Program-made: the position numbers and the translations under genes
In this document: positions 7,587 through 17,185 of the stretch, one piece after another
Layout: every line of letters begins with the position of its first letter
Position numbering within the stretch: position 1 is the stretch's first letter
Notes under the pieces: generated by a model
What the model was told of the DNA's origin: nothing
What the model saw: the letters and a program-made list of their open reading frames with translations, nothing else
Databases searched by the model: none
Source: UMGS1491 sp944380925
GTDB taxonomy: Bacteria; Bacillota; Clostridia; Oscillospirales; Acutalibacteraceae
DNA: 64,000 nt
NCBI GenBank assembly: GCA_944380925.1
Contig: CALWJD010000007.1
Span: 7,807-71,806, forward strand
Direction: 5' to 3'

Positions 7587-7918
7587 TACTTAAAAGAAAA
7601 AATTTACATATATTTATTAAAAAAATGAAATTTGATTGCTTTGAGGTAGGTTCTTAAGCACTCCCGCTTCCTCAAGAGTTTCTATTACCGCTTTTGTAAC
7701 TTTTGCTCTGATTTGGATATTATCTATCGAAACATATTTTCCTTATAATAGACAGTCCATACTTAAAAGAAAAAATTTACATATATTTTATTAAAAAAAT
7801 GAAATTTGATTGCTTTGAGGTAGGTTCTTAAGCACTCCCGCTTCCTCAAGAGTTTCTATTACCGCTTTTGTAACTTTTGCTCTGATTTGGACATCATCTA
7901 TCGAAATATATTTTCCTT
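7578..7918. repeat. Tandem duplication of the polC 3' end
   Basis: Copy 1 (7578-7744) repeats copy 2 (7751-7918) almost exactly; I see only a handful of substitutions and a one-base indel in about 167 bp. Copy 2 contains the real polC end and stop; copy 1 is a non-functional remnant encoding the last 40 or so codons, placed just downstream of polC. Five to six bases separate the copies. Confidence 0.9.
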
Positions 7919-10900
7919 CTTTTCCTGCTATTTCCAAGTTTTTGGCGGCGGATTCTCCAACCCCTGCAAGGGACGCAAAAGGAAGCCTTATTTTTCCGTT
8001 TTCGACTAAATATCTATATGAATCGGATTTATATAAATCAACAGGCAGAACTTCTATTCCACGGGCAAGCATTTCGTTTACTATTTGAAAAGTCCCGTAC
8101 GCTGCGTTTTCTTTGGCGCTTGCTTCCTTGCCTTTGGAGGTTATTTCTGCCATTTTTTTCTTAACTGCGTTTTTGCCCTTCATAACCGTTAACCCGTCAA
8201 AATCTTCGCCACGGACGGTAAAGTAAGCGGCATAGTATTCTGTTGGATAATAAACCTTATACCATCCGAGCCTAAGTGTTGATATCATATAAGCTGCGGC
8301 GTGAGCTTTTGGGAACATATATTTTATTTTCATGCAAGAATCTATATACCATTTTGGAACATTATGAGCTTTCATTGTTTCCAAGTGTTCGGGAGTAAGT
8401 AGTTTTGTTGCTTTTCCTTTACGAACAATTTCCATTATTTTAAACGCGGTTTTTGGTTCAACGCCTTTTTGCATAAGGTAAACCATTATATTATCACGTG
8501 TTCCGATAACTTCCGATATGGTGCAAATGCCTTTTTGGATAAGTTCATGGGCGTTGCCGTGCCAGACGTCCGTACCGTGGGAAAGCCCTGAAATTTGCAG
8601 TAAATCAGCAAATGTTTTTGGTTTACATTCAATTAGCATTTGCCTGACGAACGAAGTTCCGACCTCAGGGAGCGAAAAAGTTCCCGTTTGAGAATCTATA
8701 TCTATGGGATTTACTCCGAGCGCCTTGGTTGAGGTAAATAAGGACATTACCTTTTTATCGCTCATCGAAACATCGGTTACTTTAATGCCCGTATAATCTT
8801 CCAAATATTTGTAAATTGACGGAACATCGTGCCCGAGTTCGTCGAGTTTACAAATGGTATCGTGTATTGCGTGGAAATCGAAATGAGTGGTGATATTATC
8901 GGAATTTTGGTCATTGGCCGGGTGCTGTACGGGGCAAAAATCGTAAATTTCTTTCCCTTTTGGAACAACAACCATTCCGCCGGGGTGCTGACCTGTTGTC
9001 CTTTTAACGCCCGTGCAACCCTCGGCTAATCGCATAGTTTCAGCTTTTCCCAAGGAAATGCCACGCTCTTCTGCAAATTTTTTCGTAAATCCGATTCCCG
9101 TTTTTGTTGCAATTGTTCCTATGGTACCTGCTTTAAAAACGTTGGTTTTTCCGAATAGTTTTTCCGTGTATCTGTGAGCATCATTTTGATATTCGCCGGA
9201 AAAGTTAAGGTCTATATCGGGGGTTTTGTCGCCATCGAAGCCCAAAAATGTTTCGAATGGGATTTGGTGACCATCTCGGCTTAAAGGTTCCCCACATTTG
9301 GGGCATTTTTTTTCGGGTAAATCGAACCCCGAACCATAACTGCCGTCCTCGAAAAATTCGCTGTAATGGCATTTTTTGCAAAGGTAATGTGGGCATAAGG
9401 GGTTTACTTCTGAAATTCCCGACATTGTTGCGACAAAAGATGAGCCTACCGACCCCCTTGAGCCTACCAAATATCCGTGTGCTTCGGAATCCGCAACAAG
9501 TTTTTGTGCTACCATGTAAAGGACTGAAAATCCGTGTTTTGTAATGGAACCGAGTTCACGCTCTAGCCTTTCTTCGACTATCTTTGGCAATGGGTCGCCA
9601 TATATTTTTTTTGCTCTGCTCCAGGTTATGTCCACCAGTTCTTTTTCGGCGCCGGGTATGAATGGCGGGAACACCCCGGGTGGAATAGGCGAAATTTCTT
9701 CAATCATATCGGCAATTTTATTTGTGTTTTCAACTACCACTTCATAGCATTTTTCTTTACCCAAGTACTTAAATTCTTCCAGCATTTCGGCAGTTGTTCG
9801 CATATAAAGCGGGGCTTGATTGTCGGCATCTTCATACCCTTGGCCGGCCATGAGTATTTTTCTGTATTCTGAGTCTTCGGGGTCCATAAAATGAACGTCC
9901 CCTGTGGCAACAACAGGAATACCGAGTCTTTCGCCAAGCTCGATTATTGTTCTGTTAAACCCTTTTAGCTCTTCCTCTGTTTTTGCAATTCCTTCACGGA
10001 GCATAAATTCGTTGTTACCGAGCGGCTGAATTTCCAAATAATCGTAAAATTTTGCTATCTCCAAAAGGTCCTCAAAGGGTCTGCCGCCTGTGATGGCTCT
10101 AAATAAATCGCTTGATTCGCAAGCGCTCCCGATAAGTAGCCCCTCTCTTAATTTTAAAAGCTGGCTTTTGGAGATTCTTGGCTTTTTATAAAAATAATTA
10201 AGATGTGCCATGGAGATAAGTTTATAAAGATTTTTAAGACCAACCTGATTTTTAACAAGTATCGTCATGTGATTTGAAACTGCTTTTTTGTAGTCATTAC
10301 TCGAAAGGGAGGTGTTCATCTGCTGAAGCGATGTTATTCCTCTTACTTCATGGGACATTTTTAAAAGTTCTATAAATATATAAGCAAGCGCTCTTGCGTC
10401 ATCAGATGCTCTGTGATGGTTAAATTCTGGTATTTTAAGATATTTTGCAACGGTATCGAGTTTATGGTTTTTAATGCTCATTATAAGGCACCTGCTCATT
10501 GGAACCGAATCAACGAAAGTAAATGAGAATTCTATGCCAAGCCTTTTACAGTTTGCTTTAATAAAGGAAACATCAAAATTAGCATTGTGCGCAACGAGTA
10601 CGGGGGAGCTGCCGCAAAATTCCATGAATTTTTCCATAGCTTCTCTTTCTTTTGGCGCTCCTTTTACCATATCGCCTGTTATGCCTGTTATTTCCGTTAT
10701 ACGCTCGGGAATAGATGTTTCCGGATCGACAAATGTGCAGAATTCGTCTAAAATTTTGTTGTTTTTAATTCTTACTGCGCCTATTTCGATTATTTTATCC
10801 GATACAGCATTAAGTCCTGTGGTTTCTAGGTCAAAACATATAAATTCGCCGTCTAGCGCTCTTTCTTCATCGCCCGTCACTATCGGTATCATATCATTTA

Positions 10901-12152
10901 CAAAGTAGGCTTCAACACCGTAAAGGACTTTTATATCTTTTCCGCTTTTTTTAAGTGAGTTTACGGTATTCATTGCTTCAGGATAAGCTTGAGCTACGCC
11001 GTGGTCGGTTATGGCTACCGCCGGCTGGCCCCAAGATGCTGCCCTATTTATAAGGTCAGAAGCGGTATTTATTCCGTCCATTGCGGACATATTAGTATGT
11101 AAGTGAAGCTCAACCCTCTTTTTTGGAGCGTTATCAACAACTTTTATTTTTGAAACAAAGTTTATATTTTTAGGCCTTATCACGGCTTCGTGTTCGTATT
11201 TATCTTCGGAGATAGTGCCATCGATTAAAATAGTTGTACCTTTTTTAAGTTTTTCAAGATATGCAGATTGTTTTTTGTTTTCGATGATTTTAATTATTAT
11301 GGAGCCTGTGTAATCTGTTATATATATGCTGCAAATTACGTTTTTTCCATCTTTTGTATCGTGAAAATCAGTAAGGAAAATATCTCCCCAAATAACTGCG
11401 CTTTGCATCTGCGGGTCTATTTCACGGATTGAAATTGGCGGTTTTGTTATTATTTTTCCATAGAGTAAGGAAGCAGTTTCAGGCGCAATTTGTGGGAGTA
11501 TGTTTTTTGTAGGCCGTATCTCTGTTGTGGGGGCCTCTTTTTTTTCTGCTTTTGGAGCATCTTCGGTTTTTTCTTCTTTTACGTCTTGTTTGATAGGAGC
11601 ATTATTTTCTGTGCGTGCCAGCACCTCAGGCGTGGCCTCAGGAATTTTTTCGTTTATTTCAATTTCTATTTTATGCCCGACATTTTGCGATATGAATATA
11701 GCAAGTTCCTTATCTATATTTTTTTGCTCAATCAAGCCTTTTGCGCCGTGTATAACGGAGATTTTAATTTTATCATTTTGGGTTTCAAAGGAAAAATCTT
11801 TAAAAACTTTTTTAAGAACCGAGCTTTTGGAGGTAAATTCGGATATTAATTTTTTGACGTCGATATCATTTGTATTTTCCGAAGTTTTTACTTCTTTTGC
11901 TTTGTTTTCTGAGTTTAATATTTCTATTTTAGCGCTTTTGATTTGTAAGCCTGATTGTATAAGCAAGCTTTCGCAGTTTTTTATTTCTTCGGGAGTGATT
12001 ATTTTTTCGTTTTCGGGCGAAGTTTTAAGATTTATAAACAGCTTACGTTCTTTCGTGTTTACATCCAAAAGTGCCACTTCTGCGTTTGCAAGAGTGGCTG
12101 AAATTTTATTTATCTCGATATGGGTTCCAAATACATCTTTAAAAGTTTTCAA
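7791..12152 (-). CDS. polC: DNA polymerase III alpha subunit, Gram-positive PolC type
   Basis: Replicative polymerase of low-GC Gram-positives, 1453 aa (family about 1435). Order seen: N-terminal domain (1-215) with an acidic/Ala linker, an OB-fold region (about 220-335), PHP domain (VELHLHTNMSAMDG near 350) interrupted by a DEDDh 3'-5' exonuclease (FICFDLETTGL near 437 to HHRASDDARA near 590), a zinc module (CPHYLCKKC, CPKCGEP), then the polymerase core with the catalytic Asp pair in PDIDLNFSGEYQ near 982 and GQHPGGMVVVP. It is the last gene of the pyrH-frr-uppS-cdsA-dxr-rseP-ispG operon, 34 nt after ispG. Its 3' end is duplicated downstream. Confidence 0.98.
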   Translation of the reverse strand: MKTFKDVFGTHIEINKISATLANAEVALLDVNTKERKLFINLKTSPENEKIITPEEIKNCESLLIQSGLQIKSAKIEILNSENKAKEVKTSENTNDIDVKKLISEFTSKSSVLKKVFKDFSFETQNDKIKISVIHGAKGLIEQKNIDKELAIFISQNVGHKIEIEINEKIPEATPEVLARTENNAPIKQDVKEEKTEDAPKAEKKEAPTTEIRPTKNILPQIAPETASLLYGKIITKPPISIREIDPQMQSAVIWGDIFLTDFHDTKDGKNVICSIYITDYTGSIIIKIIENKKQSAYLEKLKKGTTILIDGTISEDKYEHEAVIRPKNINFVSKIKVVDNAPKKRVELHLHTNMSAMDGINTASDLINRAASWGQPAVAITDHGVAQAYPEAMNTVNSLKKSGKDIKVLYGVEAYFVNDMIPIVTGDEERALDGEFICFDLETTGLNAVSDKIIEIGAVRIKNNKILDEFCTFVDPETSIPERITEITGITGDMVKGAPKEREAMEKFMEFCGSSPVLVAHNANFDVSFIKANCKRLGIEFSFTFVDSVPMSRCLIMSIKNHKLDTVAKYLKIPEFNHHRASDDARALAYIFIELLKMSHEVRGITSLQQMNTSLSSNDYKKAVSNHMTILVKNQVGLKNLYKLISMAHLNYFYKKPRISKSQLLKLREGLLIGSACESSDLFRAITGGRPFEDLLEIAKFYDYLEIQPLGNNEFMLREGIAKTEEELKGFNRTIIELGERLGIPVVATGDVHFMDPEDSEYRKILMAGQGYEDADNQAPLYMRTTAEMLEEFKYLGKEKCYEVVVENTNKIADMIEEISPIPPGVFPPFIPGAEKELVDITWSRAKKIYGDPLPKIVEERLERELGSITKHGFSVLYMVAQKLVADSEAHGYLVGSRGSVGSSFVATMSGISEVNPLCPHYLCKKCHYSEFFEDGSYGSGFDLPEKKCPKCGEPLSRDGHQIPFETFLGFDGDKTPDIDLNFSGEYQNDAHRYTEKLFGKTNVFKAGTIGTIATKTGIGFTKKFAEERGISLGKAETMRLAEGCTGVKRTTGQHPGGMVVVPKGKEIYDFCPVQHPANDQNSDNITTHFDFHAIHDTICKLDELGHDVPSIYKYLEDYTGIKVTDVSMSDKKVMSLFTSTKALGVNPIDIDSQTGTFSLPEVGTSFVRQMLIECKPKTFADLLQISGLSHGTDVWHGNAHELIQKGICTISEVIGTRDNIMVYLMQKGVEPKTAFKIMEIVRKGKATKLLTPEHLETMKAHNVPKWYIDSCMKIKYMFPKAHAAAYMISTLRLGWYKVYYPTEYYAAYFTVRGEDFDGLTVMKGKNAVKKKMAEITSKGKEASAKENAAYGTFQIVNEMLARGIEVLPVDLYKSDSYRYLVENGKIRLPFASLAGVGESAAKNLEIAGKEGKYISIDDVQIRAKVTKAVIETLEEAGVLKNLPQSNQISFF

Positions 12153-12186
12153 TGTGTTTTAATTTTCCTTTGTTTTAATTTTTTAT

Positions 12187-13236
12187 TTACATATTTTCTA
12201 TTTCTTTGATTAGTTCTTGCACCAGGTTTTCTTCGGGTACTTTCTTTATTACTTTTCCTTTTTTAAATATTATGCCAACCCCGTCTGCGCCTGTTATTCC
12301 TATATCGGCGTCTTTTGCTTCTCCGGGACCGTTAACAACGCACCCCATTATTGCAACCTTTAAATTTTTATTGATGCCATTAAGAGCCGCTTGAGCTTTC
12401 TTAGCTATTTTTATAAGGTTAATTCTGGTTCTTCCGCATGTTGGGCAAGAAACAAATTCTATACCGCCTTTTTCATACATGTTAATCGATTTTAAAATGT
12501 TTATTCCTGCTTTTACTTCTTTGCAAGGGTCGTCCGTTAGCGAAACTCTTATTGTATCTCCGATTCCACCTAAGAGCAAAGAGCCTATTCCAATAGAACT
12601 TTTAATAATGCCTATATCTTCGGTGCCGGCTTCGGTTATGCCCAAATGGAGCGGATAACCACACATATCGGTGAGCATTTTATAGGAATTAACCGTTTTT
12701 ACTACCGATGAGGACTTTATTGAAATAACTATATTATCAAAATCAAATTTTTCAAGTAGTTTTGCATTATAAACTGCGCTTTCTACCATGGCTTCGCTTG
12801 TAGCACTTCCATACTTTTCCAAAAGATGACGCTCAACCGAACCTGAATTTACGCCTATTCTTATCGGAATATTTTTGTCAATGCATACTTTTGCCACTGC
12901 TTTTATTTTTTCTTCGCTTCCGATATTTCCGGGGTTTATTCTTATTTTATCAATTCCGGCGTAGGCTGCTTCGATTGCAAGTTTATAATCAAAATGAATA
13001 TCTGCAATCAGTGGAATATCAACCTTTGACTTTATGGCATCAATTAGTTTTAAAGCGTCTTTATCGGGCAGGGCTACTCTTAAAATATCGCAGCCGCATT
13101 CTTTTAATTTTTCTGCTTGCTCTACGCTTTTTTGAATTTCGTAAGACGGAACATTTAGCATAGATTGCACAGCTATGGGATTATTCCCACCTATTTTTAT
13201 TTTTCCGATTTTGACTTCTTTTGAGTTTCTTCTCAT
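12187..13236 (-). CDS. ispG: 4-hydroxy-3-methylbut-2-enyl diphosphate synthase (GcpE)
   Basis: Penultimate step of the MEP isoprenoid pathway: reductive ring opening of MEcPP to HMBPP by a 4Fe-4S enzyme. 349 aa, the usual length for the two-domain bacterial form. N-terminal TIM-barrel motifs are present (VQSMLNVP, LIADIHFDYKLA, RINPGNIG). C-terminal cluster ligands are seen in SCPTCGRT and MGCVVNGPGEA. It needs ferredoxin or flavodoxin; a ferredoxin is encoded at 3577. It sits between rseP (6 nt) and polC, with dxr of the same pathway two genes upstream. Confidence 0.97.
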   Translation of the reverse strand: MRRNSKEVKIGKIKIGGNNPIAVQSMLNVPSYEIQKSVEQAEKLKECGCDILRVALPDKDALKLIDAIKSKVDIPLIADIHFDYKLAIEAAYAGIDKIRINPGNIGSEEKIKAVAKVCIDKNIPIRIGVNSGSVERHLLEKYGSATSEAMVESAVYNAKLLEKFDFDNIVISIKSSSVVKTVNSYKMLTDMCGYPLHLGITEAGTEDIGIIKSSIGIGSLLLGGIGDTIRVSLTDDPCKEVKAGINILKSINMYEKGGIEFVSCPTCGRTRINLIKIAKKAQAALNGINKNLKVAIMGCVVNGPGEAKDADIGITGADGVGIIFKKGKVIKKVPEENLVQELIKEIENM

Positions 13237-13242
13237 TTTAAA

Positions 13243-14307
13243 TTAAGCTTTCCAAAAAATTTTCATTATGTCGCTGTAGAACATATATATCGTAAGGCCG
13301 ATGAAAAGGATAAATCCCAGAGCATGAATCCAGCCTTCGTATTTTTCTTTTATTTTTTTGCGGGTTATTATTTCAAAAAGTAAGAACATAAGTCTTCCGC
13401 CGTCAAGTGCAGGGAGAGGAAGGAGGTTTACAACTCCCAAATTTATGGTAAGCGCCATCATTATTGCGAGTATATTGTTAAAGGCCGTCAAAAAGCTTGT
13501 TTTAAGCCCCTCGTTTGTTGCTTCGCCAATCATGTTGGCAATGCCTACCGGCCCACTCATTGCAGAAATTGAAAATCTTCCAGTTATTAGCCCTATAAGA
13601 CCTACCCAAACAACTTTTATTGTGGAAATTACGTCATACCAAGTTTGTTTTATAAATGACCAAAAGCTTTTTGGAATAGGCTCAAGGTAGAAATCCAAAC
13701 ATGTTACACTTTTACCGTTGTCACCGGTTTTTGTTTGAAAATGAACCTCTTGGAGTTCGACTACTTCTTGATTTCTTAAAACAGTTATATCAAATTGACC
13801 TTTTCCGTCTACCGAAAGATTAAAAGCAAGGTCCTTAAAGTTATGAATGTCAGAACCATCAATTTTAATTATTTGATCCCCTATTTGGAGTCCTGTTGTA
13901 GAAGAAACGGCATCAGGGGAAAATTTAGAAATGGTAGTTGAAGTGAAATAAGGATTTTGAGATAAAAGTATACCGGACATTATAAAACCCAAAATAATAT
14001 TCATTACTGCGCCGAAAAGGACAATAATGAACCTTTGCCAAGCAGGTTTTTTTCCGAATGAAGTAGGGCTATCCACTTTTTCTTCTTCGCCTTCCATATC
14101 GCAAAAGCCGCCGATTGGGAAAGCTCTGAGCGAAAATATGGTTTCGCCCTTTTTAAACTTAAGAATTCTTGGTCCCATTCCGAGCGCAAATTCATTAACT
14201 TTTACGCCGAATTTTTTCGCCCAAAAAAAGTGGCCGAATTCGTGCACAAATACGATTAAATTGAAAAATAATATACCTATAATTATCAAAACTATGTTCA
14301 TATCCAC
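13243..14307 (-). CDS. rseP: Site-2 intramembrane metalloprotease, RseP/RasP type
   Basis: M50 protease that cuts transmembrane segments, for example of anti-sigma factors. 354 aa. The zinc site HEFGH is at residues 22-26 in the first membrane helix. The third ligand is in LLPLPALDGGRLM near the C-terminus. A PDZ domain sits between (FSPDAVSSTTGLQIGDQIIKIDG). About four membrane segments are visible. It lies between dxr and ispG, the position it holds in many Firmicutes. The substrate cannot be inferred from the window. Confidence 0.95.
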   Translation of the reverse strand: MDMNIVLIIIGILFFNLIVFVHEFGHFFWAKKFGVKVNEFALGMGPRILKFKKGETIFSLRAFPIGGFCDMEGEEEKVDSPTSFGKKPAWQRFIIVLFGAVMNIILGFIMSGILLSQNPYFTSTTISKFSPDAVSSTTGLQIGDQIIKIDGSDIHNFKDLAFNLSVDGKGQFDITVLRNQEVVELQEVHFQTKTGDNGKSVTCLDFYLEPIPKSFWSFIKQTWYDVISTIKVVWVGLIGLITGRFSISAMSGPVGIANMIGEATNEGLKTSFLTAFNNILAIMMALTINLGVVNLLPLPALDGGRLMFLLFEIITRKKIKEKYEGWIHALGFILFIGLTIYMFYSDIMKIFWKA

Positions 14308-14373
14308 AACTCCTTATCGTTTATATTATAATTATACAACAGAATACATATTTATAAAAGTTTTGGATTTTCT

Positions 14374-15528
14374 TTAACTTTTAATATCCATGTTGCGTAT
14401 AAATTCTCTGGCTTTTTGATCTGCCTCAAGGATTTGCTCCAAAGTGCTGATTTTTGCATACGCAAAGTGTTTTTCGCATTCTTTTATGATCTCGGTTATC
14501 TCGGTGAATTTAATTTTATTTGCAAGAAACATTCCTACTGCTTCTTCATTGGCGGCATTTACTGTTATTGGTTTGTTTCCGCCTTGTTTTATGGCTCTTC
14601 TACATATGTTTATTGTTTCAAAAACATTTGTATCCGGAGGGTAAAAAGAAAGATTTTTTATTTTGCCTAGGTTTAAAGCCTCGGTTTCCGAAGTTTTTCT
14701 TTTTGGGTATGTCAGAGCATACTGAATCGGTATTTTCATGCTTGGGATTCCCAATTGCGCCAAAACGGCGCCGTCTTTGTATTCTACCATAGAATGAATT
14801 ATGCTTTCTCTATGTATAATCACGTCTATTTTATCTTCGGGCATATCAAAAAGGTGCGTTGCTTCTATGATTTCCAGCCCTTTATTCATCATGGTTGCGG
14901 AATCGATTGTTATTTTTGCGCCCATGCTCCAGTTCGGGTGATTTAGAGCATCTTTTAAAGTAACACTTTTTAAGTCCCCTTTTGTTTTTCCGAAAAATGG
15001 GCCGCCCGAGGCGGTTAAAATCAGCTTTTTTAAATCTTTTTTATCGTGGCAACCTTGTAAACACTGAAAAATTGCGCTGTGTTCACTATCTACCGGTAAT
15101 ATATTTACCTTGTTTTCTTTGGCTAAATTTATAACCAAATTTCCGCCCGCAACCAGTGTTTCTTTGTTTGCAAGGGCGATGTCTTTTTTTGCATTTATGG
15201 CGGCAATTGTTGGTTTTAAGCCTATCATGCCCGAAATTGCGGTTACTAAAATATCAGATTTAGAAAAGCATGAAATTTCGCAAAGCCCTTCCATACCGCA
15301 AACAACTTTGGTGCTTAAATCCCTTATGTTTTCTTTTAGTTTTTTTGCATTTTTTTCATCGAATACGGCAATAATTTCGGGGCTGAATTCTCGTGCTTGG
15401 CGCTCTAGCAAAGAAATATTTTTATTTCCCGATATAGCGCCCACTTTAATACCTAAATTTTTTGCAACTTCCAGAGTTTGCGTACCGATTGAGCCCGTTG
15501 AGCCGAGCACTGCTATATTTTTTTTCAT
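14374..15528 (-). CDS. dxr: 1-deoxy-D-xylulose 5-phosphate reductoisomerase
   Basis: First committed MEP-pathway step, converting DXP to MEP with NADPH. 384 aa, as usual. N-terminal Rossmann motif GSTGSIGTQTLEVAKN, then the ALANKETLVAGG segment. The metal/substrate residues are in LPVDSEHSAIFQCLQG, followed by the LTASGGPF flexible loop and the WSMGAKITIDSATMMNKGLE motif. It is followed by rseP after a 66-nt gap and preceded by cdsA. Confidence 0.97.
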   Translation of the reverse strand: MKKNIAVLGSTGSIGTQTLEVAKNLGIKVGAISGNKNISLLERQAREFSPEIIAVFDEKNAKKLKENIRDLSTKVVCGMEGLCEISCFSKSDILVTAISGMIGLKPTIAAINAKKDIALANKETLVAGGNLVINLAKENKVNILPVDSEHSAIFQCLQGCHDKKDLKKLILTASGGPFFGKTKGDLKSVTLKDALNHPNWSMGAKITIDSATMMNKGLEIIEATHLFDMPEDKIDVIIHRESIIHSMVEYKDGAVLAQLGIPSMKIPIQYALTYPKRKTSETEALNLGKIKNLSFYPPDTNVFETINICRRAIKQGGNKPITVNAANEEAVGMFLANKIKFTEITEIIKECEKHFAYAKISTLEQILEADQKAREFIRNMDIKS

Positions 15529-15543
15529 AGATTTTCACTCTTT

Positions 15544-16362
15544 TTAGCTTATTATGGGAATTAATCTTACCAAGATATATACGTACGGAACCGTGAAGAT
15601 TACGCTATCAAACCTATCTAAAATTCCGCCGTGGCCGGGCATAATATTGCCAAAATCTTTTACGTTGCATCTTCTTTTTATAATTGAAAAGCAAAGATCT
15701 CCAAGTGCTGCAATTAGTGACCCACTTATACCTAAAAATATTATCATTAAGTAGTTGATTTGGTGTTTTGACGGGAAAACAAAGTTATTGAAAATAAGTG
15801 ATATTAAAATTAATGAAACGGTACAAGTAATCATTCCGCCAAAAAAGCCTTCTATTGTTTTTTTGGGGCTAACGTCCGGGCAGAGCTTACGTCGACCTAA
15901 AAATTTTCCGAAAAAATAAGCTCCGGTATCTGATATCCAAGCAACGCCAAGCCCTAAAAGCACTAAAAATCCGCCATATTCACCGCCAAAATCTCTGAGT
16001 TCTATGACTTTACTAAGGCAAGTTGATATCATCATAGACATAGCATAGGTTACAAAAACATCCCGGAGCTCTAATTTTGAGTTTAAAATCATAGCCGAGA
16101 GCATCCAAAGCGTATATAAATACCATATAAGTTCTGAACCCACGTTATCTTTAAATAGCACAAAAAGCGGAACAAACACAAGTGACGGCAAAGTTATAAC
16201 AAACATTTTGGAAATATTCATTACGGAGAAAAGCTCATTTATCGCAAAAGCCGCTATTGCCGCTATAAATAAATTTAGAATTATTGGGAATGAACCATTA
16301 AAAAACAAAACAAACAAAACCAGTGCGGCGCCTGTAACGCCCGATATTATTCTTTTTGACAC
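15544..16362 (-). CDS. cdsA: Phosphatidate cytidylyltransferase
   Basis: Makes CDP-diacylglycerol from phosphatidate and CTP, at the root of phospholipid synthesis; polytopic membrane protein. I place the start at GTG 16362 (VSKRIISGVTGAALVL, 272 aa) because GGAGG lies 11 nt upstream inside the last codons of uppS. The longer frame to 16476 would overlap uppS by over 100 nt and add a non-family N-terminus. About eight membrane segments are present. The C-terminal CDP-alcohol signature is visible (GALGDL-type SLIAALGDLCFSIIKR, then KDFGNIMPGHGGILDRFDS). Confidence 0.94.
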   Translation of the reverse strand: MSKRIISGVTGAALVLFVLFFNGSFPIILNLFIAAIAAFAINELFSVMNISKMFVITLPSLVFVPLFVLFKDNVGSELIWYLYTLWMLSAMILNSKLELRDVFVTYAMSMMISTCLSKVIELRDFGGEYGGFLVLLGLGVAWISDTGAYFFGKFLGRRKLCPDVSPKKTIEGFFGGMITCTVSLILISLIFNNFVFPSKHQINYLMIIFLGISGSLIAALGDLCFSIIKRRCNVKDFGNIMPGHGGILDRFDSVIFTVPYVYILVRLIPIIS

Positions 16363-16366
16363 TTTA

Positions 16367-17149
16367 CTATGCGCCTCCAAACTTTCTGATACGTTTATTA
16401 TATTCGGTGATAGCTTTATTAAATTCATTTTCCGAAAAATCCGGCCACAGGACGTCCGTAAAATAAAATTCTGCATAGGCTCCTTGCCAAAGCAAAAAAT
16501 TGGAAATTCTTTGTTCGCCGGCGGTTCTTATTATTAAGTCTATATCGTCTTGACCTTTTGTATAAAGATTATTTTCGAGCAGTTGCTCGTTTATGTCTTC
16601 GGTTTTTAATTTTTTGCTTTCTATTTTTTGGGAGATATTCCGGACCGCTCTTAAGATTTCAGCACGGCTTCCATAATTCATGGCTATGTTTAAATTAAGC
16701 CCCGTGCGATTTTTAGTTTCCGTTTCTATAACTTTGACCATCTCTTTGATATCTTCCGAAAATCTTGAAATATCGCCGATAAATTTTATTCTGATATTTT
16801 CCTCTTTAAATTCTTCCATTACCATTTTTAGGTATTTTCTAAAAAGTAGCATTAGTGCTGAAATTTCTTTTTCGGAACGTTTCCAATTTTCGGTGGAAAA
16901 GGCGTATACCGTCAGGTGACGAAGTCCAATTTTATTACAATAAAGAGCTAATTTTTTAAATGTTTCCGCACCTTTGGAATGACCTGCTGATACCGGTAAA
17001 TTTCTTTTTTTTGCCCACCTGCGGTTTCCGTCCATTATTATTCCCACATGCAAAGGCAGGGAATCGGCTTTAATCGATTCCGCTGTTTGTGTTGGTTTAT
17101 TCTTTTTGAATATAGAACGAAAAATTTTAAAAAAATTTAGTTTTTGCAT
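16367..17149 (-). CDS. uppS: Isoprenyl transferase (undecaprenyl diphosphate synthase)
   Basis: Adds isopentenyl units in cis to farnesyl diphosphate to give the C55 lipid carrier of wall synthesis. 260 aa. Signatures: catalytic Asp in GIIMDGNRRWAKKRNLP, the LTVYAFSTENWKRS segment, NIAMNYGSRAEI, and the C-terminal DLIIRTAGEQRISNFLLWQ with the basic and acidic ligand residues. One small oddity is GE where RTSGE is typical (Ala for Ser). The cdsA start lies 4 nt past the stop, with its RBS inside uppS, so the two are coupled. Confidence 0.96.
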   Translation of the reverse strand: MQKLNFFKIFRSIFKKNKPTQTAESIKADSLPLHVGIIMDGNRRWAKKRNLPVSAGHSKGAETFKKLALYCNKIGLRHLTVYAFSTENWKRSEKEISALMLLFRKYLKMVMEEFKEENIRIKFIGDISRFSEDIKEMVKVIETETKNRTGLNLNIAMNYGSRAEILRAVRNISQKIESKKLKTEDINEQLLENNLYTKGQDDIDLIIRTAGEQRISNFLLWQGAYAEFYFTDVLWPDFSENEFNKAITEYNKRIRKFGGA

Positions 17150-17185
17150 ACACTTTCCCCTATGAATATAGGTTAGGGATCAATT

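Noticed and set aside
11500..12162. 220-aa plus-strand frame opposite the polC N-terminus, hydrophobic
   Set aside because: Its hydrophobic look comes from reading Lys/Glu-rich codons backwards; no RBS and polC is certain.
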